Numbered from the stretch's first letter, positions 33,906 to 46,060 are shown. The stretch: 64,000 bases of DNA from Meriones unguiculatus (GCF_030254825.1 NC_083351.1:1536501-1600500); one strand, 5' to 3'. Translations and numbers: made by a program. Notes: generated by a model from the letters alone, not told the origin.

Positions 33906-36739
33906 CTGAGTTTAGGGTTTAGAGTCAGTGTTCTGGTCTCTGTAGTGTAGGCAGACAGGATGTTGGGATGCAAAGGGTAAATTCTGGAACTAGGATGAAG
34001 TGCACAGCAGATAGCCATGGAGGGTCTGAGCAGCTCTGTATCCTGGGCAGAGGAGCGGAAGCTGCTGAACAGAAGGAGAAAGGAGACATGGCCTTGCCAG
34101 AGGCTCATGAGGGCAGGTCTGGAACACAGAGATTTTTAGAACATCTCAGAACCCTGTAGAACTTTCTAGAGCCTTCCACAGTGCTGCACGGCCCACCAGT
34201 TGGCTGAACTAGGGAGAGTCCTTACCATGTGTGTAGTTCACCATTGCAAACCCCAGAGGCCAGGCAGAGGTGATAGGTGCATCTTTAATGCCTCTCTCCT
34301 CTTTCTGTCTTGCGTCTTTCCTCCTCTGACATGGCTCCATAGATCTAGAACCCGTGAAACTGGAGGATTCACACTGTTGTCTGGAGACATCGACACCTCT
34401 GCTTCCTGACAGAGAGTAGATGTTCATTTTAAATAGAGCCATTTTTACTCCTTTGGTCCAGCCTCCTTTGAGCGTGGGAATCTGGGAGTGGGTGCAGGGG
34501 AAACAGAGACAAAGGCCTAGAGCCTAAGAAGTTTGGCGTGCAGCCCACCCAAGCACACATCCAGGGTCCTCGCTGCTTGCAACCCATTTCCTGCTGTGCA
34601 GGACACACACACACCTTACGATGCTAATTACAGGACCCTCAGTATTGACAGGAAACACTGCTGTGGGGCTCAGGGGAGCTTAGCCTGTTTCTGTAGGGTG
34701 TCACTGTGGAGCCTTGTATGTTTGGCTGGAGGCTTGAGCAGGCGAGTGGTCTTGAGCCCAGAGTGTCCCTCAGGGAAGGCTGTCTCATCAGACAGCAGCC
34801 CCATGGCAAGCGTGACTCCCAGGCTCCCATGTGGTACCCGCACTGCCCGCTAGAGTACCATACAAACTCCAGCTGTGCCCAGAGCAGCTCTGTCCCCGGG
34901 GAGGCACTGTGTCAGCTCGACTAGGAAGAGCTTTGTATAGAAGAGGGAGGCCTTCCCCGGCTCTGGCTCCACGTATCCAAGCCTGCTTCTCCCATGGCCA
35001 AGGTAGGGTGAGGCATTTTCAGGCTTGTGGAGTTCTTTCGACAGTGTCTTCAGACGGGCCATTTTCAGGAGGCGGGGTGGGGATGGGCAGAGAAGCATGG
35101 CATGGCTCCTTGAAGCTTCTGTTCAGAAACACCCAGTTACAAAACCTAGACTCTCACCCGTCCTTACTGTGCCGTGTGTACCCAGGGCCCCTGTGCTAAC
35201 TCTGTGGTCATTGGGTCAGGGCCTGCAAGAGTTGTTTCTCAGCATCCACCACCAATGGGAGTGGTCCTCAGTGATCATCCCTGACTGTCACTGAGGTCGC
35301 CTCCCTGTAAGCCCTAAGCAGTTGTGCTAAGCCCCATCTGATTTCCCGTGGAAGTTGACAACTCATGGAGATCAATCAGCTAGGGGTAAGAAAGCCAGCT
35401 GGCCCCGGTTTATGAGCTTCCTGTCATCCTGGAGGGCCATGGGAGGGGGCCTCTTGCACAGGCTGTGCTGCCTGCCAGAGGCAAAAGATGCGGGGCCAGG
35501 GGCCTTTTATAGGTGCTCCTCCTTTCCCTAGAAAGCTGGATATCACCTTGATGGGAAAATCATCCACCTACCCAAGGACACCCCCCCCAAAGGCCAATCA
35601 CTTCAGAAGGAGAGCAGCCAACACCTTAGCTCCAACTGCAGTTAGAACCTGAGTCCTGGGGGCTAAGGTGTCCTACCCTACACCTTGAGAGTAGATACGT
35701 AATGGGGAAGGAAGCTGTTCTCAGGTCCGAGGCAAATAGGAAACATGCCAAGAAGACTAGAGTGGAGCTAGGACTGGTGAAGAGAAATGGTATTCAAGAA
35801 AGATCCATGGCTAAGGCAGCCATCTTTGTTTCTAAAGACAAAGAATTAGCCAGCCAAAGAGTAAGGGTGTATAAGGTAGCAGCGATGTCGTGCTGGGAGG
35901 GGTGCTGGGCTGGGAAGATGGCAGGGAGAAAAGCACTCACTCTTTAGATCCAGCTTTCTGCCCCAGAGAAGCCATGTCCACTGCAGGGTCACCTGTGAGG
36001 GTGTATGGGCTCTGTGGAACCTGCCTCCCTTCGGTGGGAGATAGGGTAAGGACTGAGACAAGCCCAGAGAGTTTACAGACAGGCCTTGAAGGACCTTGAC
36101 CTCACTGATCTGCAGAAGTCGCTCTGGGCACCTACAGTGTTGGATGAAGCGAAGATTAAACTTAACACGATCAGACAACTTATTTTTCTTTTTCAAGACG
36201 TTAGCTGGTCAAAAATGAGAAAAATGTCCTTAAGCTGAGTTGAGGCGAAGGCGGAAACAGGCCACCTTTTGTTCTACTGAGGCCTGACCACTGAGCCTGC
36301 GTGGGGGTACCCGGGACCCACCTCTCTGAGAGCCAGCAGAGAGGATCGCCTCAAATTAGTCAAGGATTAGGCGGCCAAGCTGCTGGTGTGGCCCGGAGCC
36401 ACCGACCACCCACAGGCCAGGGCCTGAGAGCCCAGCGTCCACATGGGAGCTACCAGCTGGGTCAGGGGTGGCTGGGAGAAAGGACACCCTCCCTACAGTA
36501 CTGGCTGATTTGCCTACTGGAGGGCTGCAGAAGCCATTCCCAGACCAGCAACGAGTCCTCAAGGAGAGGCGCCAACCAGAGCTGAGTCTCCAGCGGCCAT
36601 GAGGGAGTGGGCCCAGTGGGTCCTGGGCGGTGGGAAGGGTGGATTGAGAGAGGCCCTTCCCCTCCGCACCCAGCTCTTCCTGTCTGGCAGACACCGTCCA
36701 GGGACCTGACATTTTCTCAAGGAAAGAAAACACACGAGC
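33906..36739. other. Unique non-coding stretch
   Basis: Nearly 3 kb without a recognised transposon. It contains a C8 run near 35581 and a minus-strand TATAAAAGG word near 35504-35512. Open frames of up to 122 codons have no domain. Confidence 0.4.
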
Positions 36740-37350
36740 CCGTGTTTCTTATCTGAGGGCAAACAATGAGATCGCGCCATCCTGGGAGGGGGCTCCCTGG
36801 ACATTCAATGCACCAAGAGCTTCAGTAGTCATTGCCAAGGTCAGGAACTGACTGCCCCTCGAAGCCCTCGGCAGAGCCGCCCTTTCTGCTGAGGCAGGTG
36901 ATACACCAGCTGTGAGCTCAGGGAACATGATCCCATCTGACTCGATCACCCTGCCATGGCAATGACAATTGGGCGTCTCTTCACCCAGCCTCCAAGTGTA
37001 GGCATTGTGGGCCCTGCACACCCGCCCAGGGCTTAGCCATAATTACAGGGTCGGGTTACCCGGGAAACAGGTATTTGTGCCATTCAGTCCAAACTTCCAC
37101 CAAGCTGGACACAGCCATCTTTGGCCCTCCATAATTTGCCCTTTTGTCCCCGGGCTGGGTCTTCCTGTGCCCTCTCTGAGATTATTTATCAGTGTCCCCC
37201 AGACCCACACCCAGAATGGGGTCCTGGGGCCTGGGCATGCTGGGGAGCTAGGTATGGGGAGCAGAGCCCAAGGATTTCCTTCTGTTTCCCCAGCAGCTGA
37301 GGCAGAAAGCCCAGGTGCAGGATAGCGCGATCTCATTGTGTGCCCACATT
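36740..37350. promoter_or_regulatory. Candidate non-coding element bounded by an inverted repeat
   Basis: The block is delimited by two 30-bp arms (36755-36784 and 37318-37347) that match as reverse complements at 27 of 30 positions, around the core ACAATGAGATCGCGC. The interior (about 530 bases) is unique. It holds CATTGCCAAGG, CATGATCCCATC, CCATAATTACAGGG near 37039 and GATTATTTATC near 37181. No coding frame is convincing. The role is unknown. Confidence 0.45.
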
Positions 37351-37639
37351 GTCCAGGAGGCACAGGACACCGGGCAGGTGGGGCCTGGGCTCAGGACCTG
37401 CCCCCTGAATGGCTTGCCGTAGGACTACCAGCCTCAAGTCTTCTTTCTGCTGAACCCAGCAGAGCAGCAGTGCTGATGCCAACGAATCCTCTGGTTCCTG
37501 CACCACCTGTCCCCACCCCAGTGTGGGGCTCCCAGTAAGAGGGAGGGTGGCATAGGCATGGGCCTGAGTGGTGAAGTCTCATGTACAGATTAAGGAGGGG
37601 AGGTAAGGAAGTGGTGGGCCAGGGGGAGGGGAGGAGAGT
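37351..37639. other. Unique spacer
   Basis: No feature was recognised. Confidence 0.4.
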
Positions 37640-37720
37640 CTTGGAAGTGGCTGAGCCGGAATTCGAACCCAGCCACCTCCAGGACCATCACTGGTCACAG
37701 AGGCGCTTTACATAGTCACT
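37640..37720 (-). mobile_element. MIR-like SINE relic
   Basis: AGTGGCTGAGCCGGAATTCG followed by AACCCAGCCACC closely matches the reverse MIR segment (agtggcagagccgggattcgaaccca), which is the tRNA-derived B-box region. Confidence 0.7.
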
Positions 37721-38264
37721 GAGTTGGAGGGCAGGGATGAACTGACCTTTGTTTGCACAATAACCACCCCCTCAATCTCCGTGTCCACAGGTACCAGTGG
37801 ACAGCTGCTAAGGCCTAAGGGCATGTAGTTTTCAGGACTGAAAAAAAAGCAGTTTTTAGTGTCCCTTGGCTCTGGCTGGCTTCTATGGACAAAGGAAGGG
37901 GTTCAGGAGCTCTATCCCAAATGGCACCCCACCTTTTGGCTTCTGACAGGCTCAGATCTGCTCTTGAGATGGCAGAAGCTCCCCACCCTCAGGCACACAA
38001 GCCTCTCCTGGTGCTGCAATCAGGGCTTCTCTTGTCCCTTGTCTCATGCTGGGTGATTGGGCAATCCTAGGCTCAGGGATGCTGGGGGCTGCCCTGGCTA
38101 TGGACCCCTGCTGGCCCCAGGCATTAGCAGCAGTGCCAATCTGTAAGTGGTGGCCATCTCTCCCACTGCTCCTGTCTGGAAGGAGCGGGCACAGAGAGCA
38201 GCCACAGCCTCCAGGGGCTTACTGCCCCCTGCAAGGTGGTCAGCAGGCAGATGGGTGACAGGGA
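37721..38264. other. Unique non-coding stretch
   Basis: No gene or repeat was recognised. Short A8-type run near 37842. Confidence 0.4.
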
Positions 38265-38395
38265 GAATTGGTAGGAGTCCTATCCCATTTTACAGACAGA
38301 GAAATGGAGACAGAGAGAGGCAGTATGGGAAGCAGGGATCCTGCTCCAGCCTAGGTTCAAGGCATGGGTGACCATGATTGTCTCCAAGGTCTCCT
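38265..38395 (-). mobile_element. MIR-like SINE relic
   Basis: CCTATCCCATTTTACAGACAG followed by AGAAATGGAGACAGAGAGAG and a GGATCCTGCTCC segment tracks the reverse MIR core and the segment after it. Confidence 0.65.
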
Positions 38396-39220
38396 TCCCA
38401 GCCTGAGTATATCGGGATCCAGAGCAGGGGCCTAGCTCTTCTCTCTCTGACCTGGCCACCACCCGGCTTGTGTGAGCACACAAGATGGAGCACAAAGTAC
38501 AGATTTTGACTCAAGCCTGTGAGTCTGAGCAGGAGAGCAGGTTGCCCTGCCTCTTCCTGTAAAGCCTCATTATGTGTGAGGAAAGTTCTAGGGACAGTGT
38601 GGCTGCCTGGAGGCAGGGCCTGCTGGGAGCCAGGGGCTGGAGTCAGCTGAACCAAGAGGGCTTATCGGGAGACTCACCTTGGGGCTTCTTTCTTGTGGCT
38701 TCTTTCTCACGCTCAACCCCCTACCCAGGTATATGGCTCACTCCAGAAGTTAATGGAAATATTGCTAACTAGAATATCGGTTTCTCAATTCCTTCTCAGC
38801 CATCCTAGAGGGTCTCAGCTCTGAGTGGGACATCTAGCAGCCCCCCAGTGCACTACAGGCTTCAAACACTCCTGTGCTGAGCCGCCCTAGAATCCCCTAG
38901 GGCCCTCCTTGGGCCACGTGAGTAAGGCATGTGTGCAGAGCTGACCAGACAGCAGGCAGCCTGCTGAGAGTCTGGGTCCTGTGCCTCTTACAGAGGATTC
39001 TGCTCGGCAGACACAGCTCCCTTTACATTGGTTATGGCATGGGTTTGTCTTAGTTGTTGGCAATGGAAAGGACCCAACTTTTTCAAATTATCTTTAATTA
39101 TCTTTTGTGTCTCTTGCTATTTCTTACTGCCACCCTCAATCCTGTCTTCAACGGTCTTGGAGCATTCTGTTAGAAATGGAGTTCATATGTAACCCCAATG
39201 AAGTGACTGGGCATCACTGT

Positions 39221-39221
<1 letters not shown>
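38396..39221. other. Unique non-coding stretch
   Basis: An AT-richer patch at 39060-39130 (TCAAATTATCTTTAATTATC) might be an old repeat or a weak element. No gene is supported. Confidence 0.4.

Positions 39222-39256
<35 letters not shown>
39222..39256. repeat. (GA)n microsatellite
   Basis: A pure GA/AG run of about 35 bases. Confidence 0.96.
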
Positions 39257-39258
<2 letters not shown>

Positions 39259-40876
39259 ATGAGCTCAGCTCACCAAAGCTGAAAGAAAAACCCACCAATT
39301 ATACACAAAGCTGAGGTCCTGGGTCTTAAAGGGACAGGTCTCTACAGCTGGCTGGGGCTGATACTAGTTTTGGGCCCCAGAACTCTTTGGGGGTGCCTGT
39401 ACCCATGTTCTGAAGGTTTACTTCATATGCTCATAAAGGGACTGTGCTTACCCCCCACAGGGTGGAAACCCCAATTGAGGTGCTTGTGAGAGGCGGCAAA
39501 GTTTGGCTGCAGAGGAGGAGGGGGAAGCTGGGAAGCTGCAGACCTGTGCCCTGGAATAAGATGCCAGCACTGTGTGGAAGTTCTAAGTAGTTCTCCAGGC
39601 AGTGAGGACCAGCATTTTGGATGTTTTGGGGTAGGTTTGTTTTGTATAGAGGCTTTGAAGGTTGAGCGAGGCTAGCCTGTCACAGGTTGGTTGGCGGACT
39701 TGCGGTTCATCTCTCTTATTGCTGTTTCTGGGTGCTTCTGAGGAGGACGATGGGTGAGCACCATTCCTGGTACTGCTCTCACTTCCCCTTCAGCAGTTTT
39801 CTCGTGTGTTGTGAGCATTCGACTTTGCCCTTTGGGATCAGGACAGGGGGCAGCTGTTGGAGGAGACTTTGGAGCTTGGACTTGAGAGATTCCAGTCTGA
39901 CTTGTCCTTGTAGATCAGCCAAAGCACAGCCAACTCTGCAGCTTTTGGATTTTGTTTTGAGGGGATGCAGGGCATGGAGGGCTGCATGGTGATGGGACGG
40001 ACGCCTCAGCCTGCTGGCCACCGTCCGGCTCTGGAGTGCCCTCCTGCCCAGAAGCCGAGCCTGTGGGAAATGTGGCAAATCTTCCAGCCTCTCCCAGGAG
40101 ATCCATGGTGTCCATGAGGATCTGTGCGAGGAGCAGAGCTACAGGCCGCTCTCCATGACCCTGGGGTGCAGAGGCCCACTGTTTAAATAATGACCCAAGG
40201 CGGGCAGCAACCTGATGGTGCTTTTCACTTTTGTGCCTGCTGATCTGCAGCTGGCAGAGCCACTGGATGGAGCAGTCAGCAGGCGTGGAACTGGCTGGGG
40301 CTGCAGACCCCTCCACCCTGCGTCCTTCTGGGGCTTGGTAAGCAGTGCCGTGTCTTGGGGACAGTCAGTGCGGCCAGCTTGCTGCTGCTATTGGTGCTGT
40401 GGGGAATAATGCTGGATTGTCACTCAGGGCTCTGGAGTGGCCTGGGTACTCCTCGCCTAGGCTGGTGACTAGTCCTTCTCTGTTCAAACTAACATTTTTC
40501 AGAGTAAAGGGGCCCGCAAGCACAACCCCTTAGAAATGCTTGTGCCTCAGCCTGCTTCTGGGGCTGCTTCCACCCAGGGGGAAAGTTCCTGGCTGAGTGT
40601 GGTCTGGCTGGGCAGGGGTAAATGGAAGAGCACACAGGCTCTCGTTTCCTGTCTCAGACCTGACCCTTTTGTGGCCTGAGGACTATGCACCCTGACCTTG
40701 AGCCTTGACAGACCACTTTTAATCATGGCCGTTGGTCAAACAGGTCAGCTCTGAGTGGCTGTCACTGGCCAGCTACAAATCTCCTTCCAAATCTTTGGTG
40801 GAGTCTGGCTTAAACAAAATTGTCATCGAGATTGGGCTTTTAAATCAGTGAGTTAGGGACCCAGAGGCCCCAAGAG
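39257..40876. other. Unique non-coding stretch
   Basis: Overlapping open frames of about 100-133 codons near 39690-40320 occur on both strands with no domain. No transposon was recognised. Confidence 0.4.
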
Positions 40877-40926
40877 ATTTATTATTTTATTATTATCATT
40901 ATTTTATTATTATTATTACTATTATT
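40877..40926. repeat. (TTA)n-like AT-rich tract
   Basis: Imperfect TTA/TTAT trinucleotide-type repeat of about 50 bases, embedded next to an AT-rich candidate element. Confidence 0.88.
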
Positions 40927-40994
40927 TCAGACCCTGTATGTGCTGGCAGCACCCACAGGCGGGTGCAGTCTCTGGATGGCCACACTTGCTATGT

Positions 40995-41430
40995 ATCTTT
41001 GTTCAGGAACCTGGTTTTTATTAAATTTAATTGCTTCCTTTTCTGGCCTTAAATCAAGGGTGGCCTCAAAACAGGGACAGCATCAATTTAATTTAATTAC
41101 TCTGTACTGCAGCCTTCAGAGCCAAAATGTGGCTACTGGAGCCTCACTCAGGCCCCAAATTCAGGATGAGCCCAGAGGCCCCAGGACGATGGGCAGAGGC
41201 GTGAGCCCTCTAGGAAGGGAGAGAGTCTGGGACCCCAGCTCCGAGCCCGCTGACCTCCCTCCCCTCCCTAGTGCTCTGTTGAGCACCAGACTCTGCACCA
41301 TAGTTCTCACTCTCTTATTGACGTGTTTATTTTTCATTTGCCATTAAAACCGCGTCGGCGCTTTAACTCAGAGGCAATTCATTAAGGGCCATTTATCTTT
41401 CGCACTGATATTTTGCCCGAAGAGCCCAGC
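40995..41430. promoter_or_regulatory. Candidate conserved non-coding element (two AT-rich lobes)
   Basis: The left lobe (41010-41110) has TTTATTAAATTTAATTGC and CAATTTAATTTAATTACTC. The right lobe (41320-41420) has GACGTGTTTATTTTTC, CCATTAAAACCGCG and TTCATTAAGGGCCATTTATC. A GC-rich middle separates them. The unusually intact AT words and preserved CpGs suggest constraint, by inference. Confidence 0.45.
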
Positions 41431-41829
41431 CCGGGAAGGAGGCAGTGCAGGTGCTCCACAGCAGTGTGTGCACGTTTGCAGCCCCTTCAGGTGTAAGGGC
41501 AGGACCTGGGTGTGAGTCTCTGTACACGTCTGGTCCTCATCTGGGTTCTGGAGTGGGCGTCTGACGCCCGGATGCTCCATCTCCCTCAGCAACGCCAACA
41601 CCATCCGAGGAAAATCTAGCCTGTCTGTAGATGGTCCTGGCTGCTCGGGCGGCTGAGCAGGAGCACAGACACTCCGTTCTCCCGGCATGTCCCTGTCCCC
41701 CAATTCAGCATGCCACAGCCCGCAGCCAACACAGCACAGAAGCAGCCCCTGGCAAGGTCTATTGCACATCCTCAATGGCTAGTGTGCAGCCAGAGTGGTC
41801 CAGCCTGTTGGGTTGCAGTGAAGTCTGAG
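41431..41829. other. Unique spacer between two candidate elements
   Basis: GC-richer. A minus-strand open frame of 135 codons has no domain. Confidence 0.4.
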
Positions 41830-42450
41830 GAAAAACACTGGGAATTATTAAGATGGTTTGTTAAATAATAGAAAATGTTTTTCATTTCCCAATTCCCAGT
41901 TCTCACTAAAGCCATCCTCTGGCTGCCTGCTTCTCATTCCTTAATATTTAGACTTATGGGCCAATTTGAGGGTATTTTCTCTTTCCTCCGTGATTAATGC
42001 TTCCATGAAACAATGTCATCACAAGTCACCCACCTGCCCTGTCAGCCCGGCATCAATCTCGCTGGGCTGGACGGTAATTTATGACTGGTGCTGGCAATTT
42101 GCAAACCTAATGGGGAGGAGGGTCTGAGGAGCCGGCTCGGAGCGCTGTCTGCAGCCTCGTCAGCCTCCCCCATTAGCAGAACAAATGGCACAGAGATCAG
42201 ACATCATCTCCAAGGCTCGATAAATATTTTATCAGCCATAATGGGAATTGTCAAATTGATCTAATTGTACAATACGTTATCAGTGAGATATCAAAGGCAG
42301 CCTGGCCTAGACCCTCCTCGGCCACCCGGCTGTGGAGTTGTGAGCCAGGAGCTGCTGTTGTCCATCCATCCCGACGAGATGTGAATAACACCTTGGTCAC
42401 AGAGCCCTGTTAAGGAGACGATAAATTCTGGGAAAATGAACGGCCTTATT
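41830..42450. promoter_or_regulatory. Candidate conserved non-coding element, largest in window
   Basis: About 600 bases of unique, AT-biased sequence. It holds GGTAATTTATGAC near 42073, ATTTGCAAA at 42097-42105 (POU-like) and the imperfect palindrome GATAAATATTTTATC at 42219-42233. It also has a perfect palindrome ATTGTACAAT at 42264-42273 (paired SOX-like cores), TTATCAG near 42278 and ATCAAAG near 42290. Several CpGs persist. There are no transposon signatures. Of all blocks it looks most like a classic developmental enhancer, by inference. Confidence 0.55.
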
Positions 42451-44794
42451 CCCTTGTGCTTTGCCAAGCTTGGCTTTTGAGAGAGGGGAGCAGAAATAGC
42501 AGGACAGAGAAAGTGAGACAAGTTTAGAACTTTCCACAAACAGCAGACCAATCCCACCCTCTCAGCTTGGGGACAGTGATGGTCCTTCCTCAGTTATTCA
42601 CATAGGTGCCGAGAGAAGGACTTGGCCTGCCTCAAACTCCCCTGGCCCTCGGGAGCCTGAAACCCTCAGGTACACCAAGAAGGAAAACATACACTATGCT
42701 GGGCTTTGCCTTAAAAACTGGGGCGGGGGGTGTCACACTCTATGCCGCCACCCAGGGGCACTTGGTAGCAGGGGCACAGAGTGGTGTAAGACAAGCCCAG
42801 GCCTCCAGTACCCAGCCTGTGGGAGCTCCATAGGCTTGCGAAGCTGAACCGCTACCATAGCATCCACCCCTCCTCTTGTCTGGGGGCACTTGTGGGTTTG
42901 GGCCTCCAGGAAGGGGGGAGGGGCTCAGGGCGGGTGGCGGTCAAGCATCTTTCACAGCCAGGCAAGACCTTTTGATTTCTAGAATAAACAGCGACGTATT
43001 AGGCCTGGAGCAGATTTGCAGAACCGAGTGGAAACATCTGGGCACGCTAACAATGAGCGTCCTCCTGGACGTGGGGAGCCGCACCCCCGAAGTTGGGGTG
43101 AGCGCTTCCCCCCAGGTCTGTTGGAGGGAGGCCTGACCTGAAGCCTCCTCCCTGTCCTAGCCCATGCTGTCCCATGGAAGCCTTCTTCTCTCTAGCCAAG
43201 CTACTTCTGGGTTTCCATGATGCTGGTGGAGGGAACAGCAAACCAGGGGATGCGTCTCATCCAAGGCAGGTAGTGGAGGCCGGTGGCCAGAGCGTGCAGC
43301 GTACAAGGTCTCAAGGAGGTCTGGGCTTCAGGATGAGTGGCCTTCACCGGCACTCCCTGCAGTGCGGTCTGGTGTGGACACGTGCGGCCCAGGGACATCT
43401 GCGTTCCCGTATCTCCTGCTCCTGAGAGAACGGGTGTTTACCTGAATGTATACGGTACGAACAAGGAAGCCCAGGAAGTTCGTATAATCACCTGCCACCC
43501 ATGCAGCTGGAAGCAAGCAGCAGGGGAAGGGCCAGAGGGTTTGAGCAGAGGAAATGACTCTAACAGCTTGGCTGGGTCCTGCGCATTGTAGTACATGTTG
43601 GAGAGCGAGGGTTAGCTCAGGGCACAGGGTGGCTGGGACAGCCGCCCGCCATCTCAGGCTCCCAAGGCAGGATGGGAATCTCTCCCGGCAGCAGCTTTCC
43701 TGTTAGGGAATCCTAAATGTTTTTCCTTGGATATAGGCTGTTTCTCATTAGATCACACAGGGGGCTGGTGAGCTCCTGCGCGTACACAGAAGCTTGAAGT
43801 CTGTCTTTCTGGTGGCCTGTCATTTTAAATAAAAACAAGAAGGGGGAGTGAGTTGGTGGATCAGCAGCTGCAGGCAGGGCTTATTCCCCCTGCAGGAGTA
43901 GTTGGTGTTGCCTGTTGCCGTAAATGGGGCCGGGTATTCAGCTGCTGCTTGGCCTCCCTGCTGGTGTCCTGGCCATCTGGGCAAGTATGATCAGCACAGA
44001 CAAGGCTGGGGCTCGACAGAGTCAGGACTCAGGGCACGGGGCTCCCAGAGTAGAAGGGGCTCTGAGGAATGGCTTGGATGTTGGGCTGCAGCTTGGCTTC
44101 CATGGCTGGCTCTTCAACTCTCTCCGTCTCATTTTCTCCTTACGTAAGAATAGCTAAGCTTAAAACTATGCTTCTCTTTCTCTGCCTTGAGTTGTCAAGT
44201 TCATGGAAAGACTGTGTCCATGTCTGTGCCCAACTTACAAAAGGACATCTGAGCTGTGGGAGAAGAAGGATCTGAGATCTGGCTGAGGAGGGAACAGGGG
44301 AGACAGACTGATCTGATTATCTTCGGAGCTTCTCCTTAGTGTCCTGAAGGAGTGAAAAACCTGTAAGAATGTTGAGGTGGGAAGAGAGCTGTGTTTGAAT
44401 ATGTATGCTCACCCAAATTGGACTTTCTCCTGCCCGCCTAACCCACTGAGCCCCCATTTTATTTTGTCCTCCTTTGTACTCTCTGGGTCCCCCTGCACGT
44501 CTCTGCTGGCTTCTGTGGATACGACCCAGGGAGAAGAAATGGCTCCTGCCTTTTAGGCTCTGATACAGTGAGAGAGAGGCCCAGAAGCACTGTCGCTGTG
44601 TCCCACCTTCCTGGGCAGCACATGCCTGGCCACCACAGCCCGTAGAGGGACACTGAGCACCCTGCCCAGGACTCAGCCCCTCAAGGACCTAGCAGCTCTA
44701 GACAGTGGGGGCCTGAGCTCCCAAGGGAAACAAGCCCATGCGGGCTGATCTTAGCTAGGCCTGGGCGTGGGCACACAGCTCCCTGCAATTTTAG
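42451..44794. other. Unique non-coding stretch
   Basis: No repeat was recognised. Open frames of up to about 94 codons overlap without domains. Confidence 0.4.
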
Positions 44795-44900
44795 GAAATG
44801 GTTCCTCATCCCTAGTTTCCTCATCCTCAGAGTTGGCCAGCCCCTGCCTCACAGATCCAGTATGTTTGTGCAGAGTGGGAAAATCCCCAGGTGGTCCCTC
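44795..44900 (+). mobile_element. MIR-like SINE relic
   Basis: CCTAGTTTCCTCATCCTCAG followed by GCCCCTGCCTCACAGATCC follows the MIR core and downstream segment (cagtttcctcatctgtaaaa, acctacctcacagggttgt). Confidence 0.55.
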
Positions 44901-45314
44901 AGCTAGTGCAGACCCTGACTCCATCCGGGATGATGGAGGTTGGGGCAGGTGGTTGAGACGATTTGGAAGGCCATTCAGAGTATGTGCTGGGGAACCACCA
45001 GTAAAAGCAGCCCAGCTCCCCACCTCTGTCACAGATGCTTAGCACCCTGGCTGGAGTCTGATCTGTTCTCCCCACTCTCAGAAGAGAAAACAGAGGCATA
45101 GATGGGCCAGAGCTAGCCCTACAAAAAGTATTCTCATGGCCTCAACAACTAGACAGGAACAGAGATCTGAGACCCAGATGTTTCGGGCCACCTCAAACCC
45201 AGGGCTCTGCTCCGCTGCTCACATGGTGAGGGAAGGCCAGAGCCTGCTCTGCCTTCTTGTTCCTCCCCCAGCACCAACCCAAGGTCTCACCTGGAAGGAC
45301 AGAAGCCATGTACA
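44901..45314. other. Unique spacer
   Basis: No feature was recognised. Confidence 0.4.
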
Positions 45315-45650
45315 GAGCTGGGGAGAAGGCTTGGCTGGTAAAGGACCTGTGTTTAATCCCTAGACATCATACAAAAAGGCAGTCGTGGTGGTAGGTGCTT
45401 GCAGCCCTAGGGCTGGCGCAGCGCAGGCAGCACAGCCCGAGCTTCACAGCCCACCTTCACTAAGTGGCCTATTCTGACTGGTGCGATACCCTGTCTTAAT
45501 CTGAAAAAGAATGGAAACGAGAAGGGTGGAGACTGAGGAATGACGCCCATGGTTGTCTTCGCTTCTAAACACATGTACGTACACATGTGTGCGCACTAAT
45601 AAGCATACATGCACAAAGACATACATGTACACACGCATGAAGAACCATGC
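45315..45650 (+). mobile_element. B4 SINE, near full length
   Basis: It starts with the tRNA-like head GCTGGGGAGAAGGCTTGGC and ATCCCTAGACATCATAC. It continues through GGCAGTCGTGGTGGTAGG (the 7SL-derived half), GGTGCGATACCCTGTCTTAA, GGAATGACGCCCATGGTTGTC, and ends in an alternating ACATGTACGTACACATG region. Order and length match B4. The divergence indicates an old copy. Confidence 0.8.
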
Positions 45651-45954
45651 ATAGACATTCCATGAGGGAGAAACACTAGAAAGGTTCCTTCTTTTGCCTT
45701 GATAAAGCCCTAAGGTCCCAGGCACCTGGCAGGCAACTCCCTGATGCCCAGGCTCCCTGATGCTTGCAGGTTTGCCGAGGATGTGGAGTCACCTGCTGTC
45801 CTTCCTCCCTGAATCTAGAATCCCAAGATGCCACCCAGCGGAGTCTGCTGATGAGTCTGAGGTGTCTGACACCTCTGCATAGCAAAGGCCACACAGAAAG
45901 GGGCCAGGCACTGCTGGCCCTTCCCAGACTCGGCTCTATGGTGGGTAATTTGTG
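45651..45954. other. Unique spacer
   Basis: No feature was recognised between the B4 and the proto-B1. Confidence 0.4.
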
Positions 45955-46060
45955 GCTTTGGTTTTCCTTTTGAGACAGCCTCACTGTGTGGCCCATGCTG
46001 CTGCTCTCACCTTTGCCTCCTGAGTTCTGGCATGGTAGGCATATACCACTGTGCCCACTT
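45955..46060 (-). mobile_element. B1/proto-B1 SINE, reverse orientation
   Basis: CCTTTTGAGACAGCCTCACTG, GTGTGGCCCATGCTG, ACCTTTGCCTCCTGAGTTC and ATACCACTGTGCCCAC are the reverse B1 consensus with a shorter middle. This suggests the ancestral PB1 form lacking the internal duplication of modern B1. Confidence 0.7.

Noticed and set aside
42745..42765. CTCF-like word CCACCCAGGGGCACT
   Set aside because: It resembles the CTCF core but with substitutions at important positions. Too weak without occupancy data.
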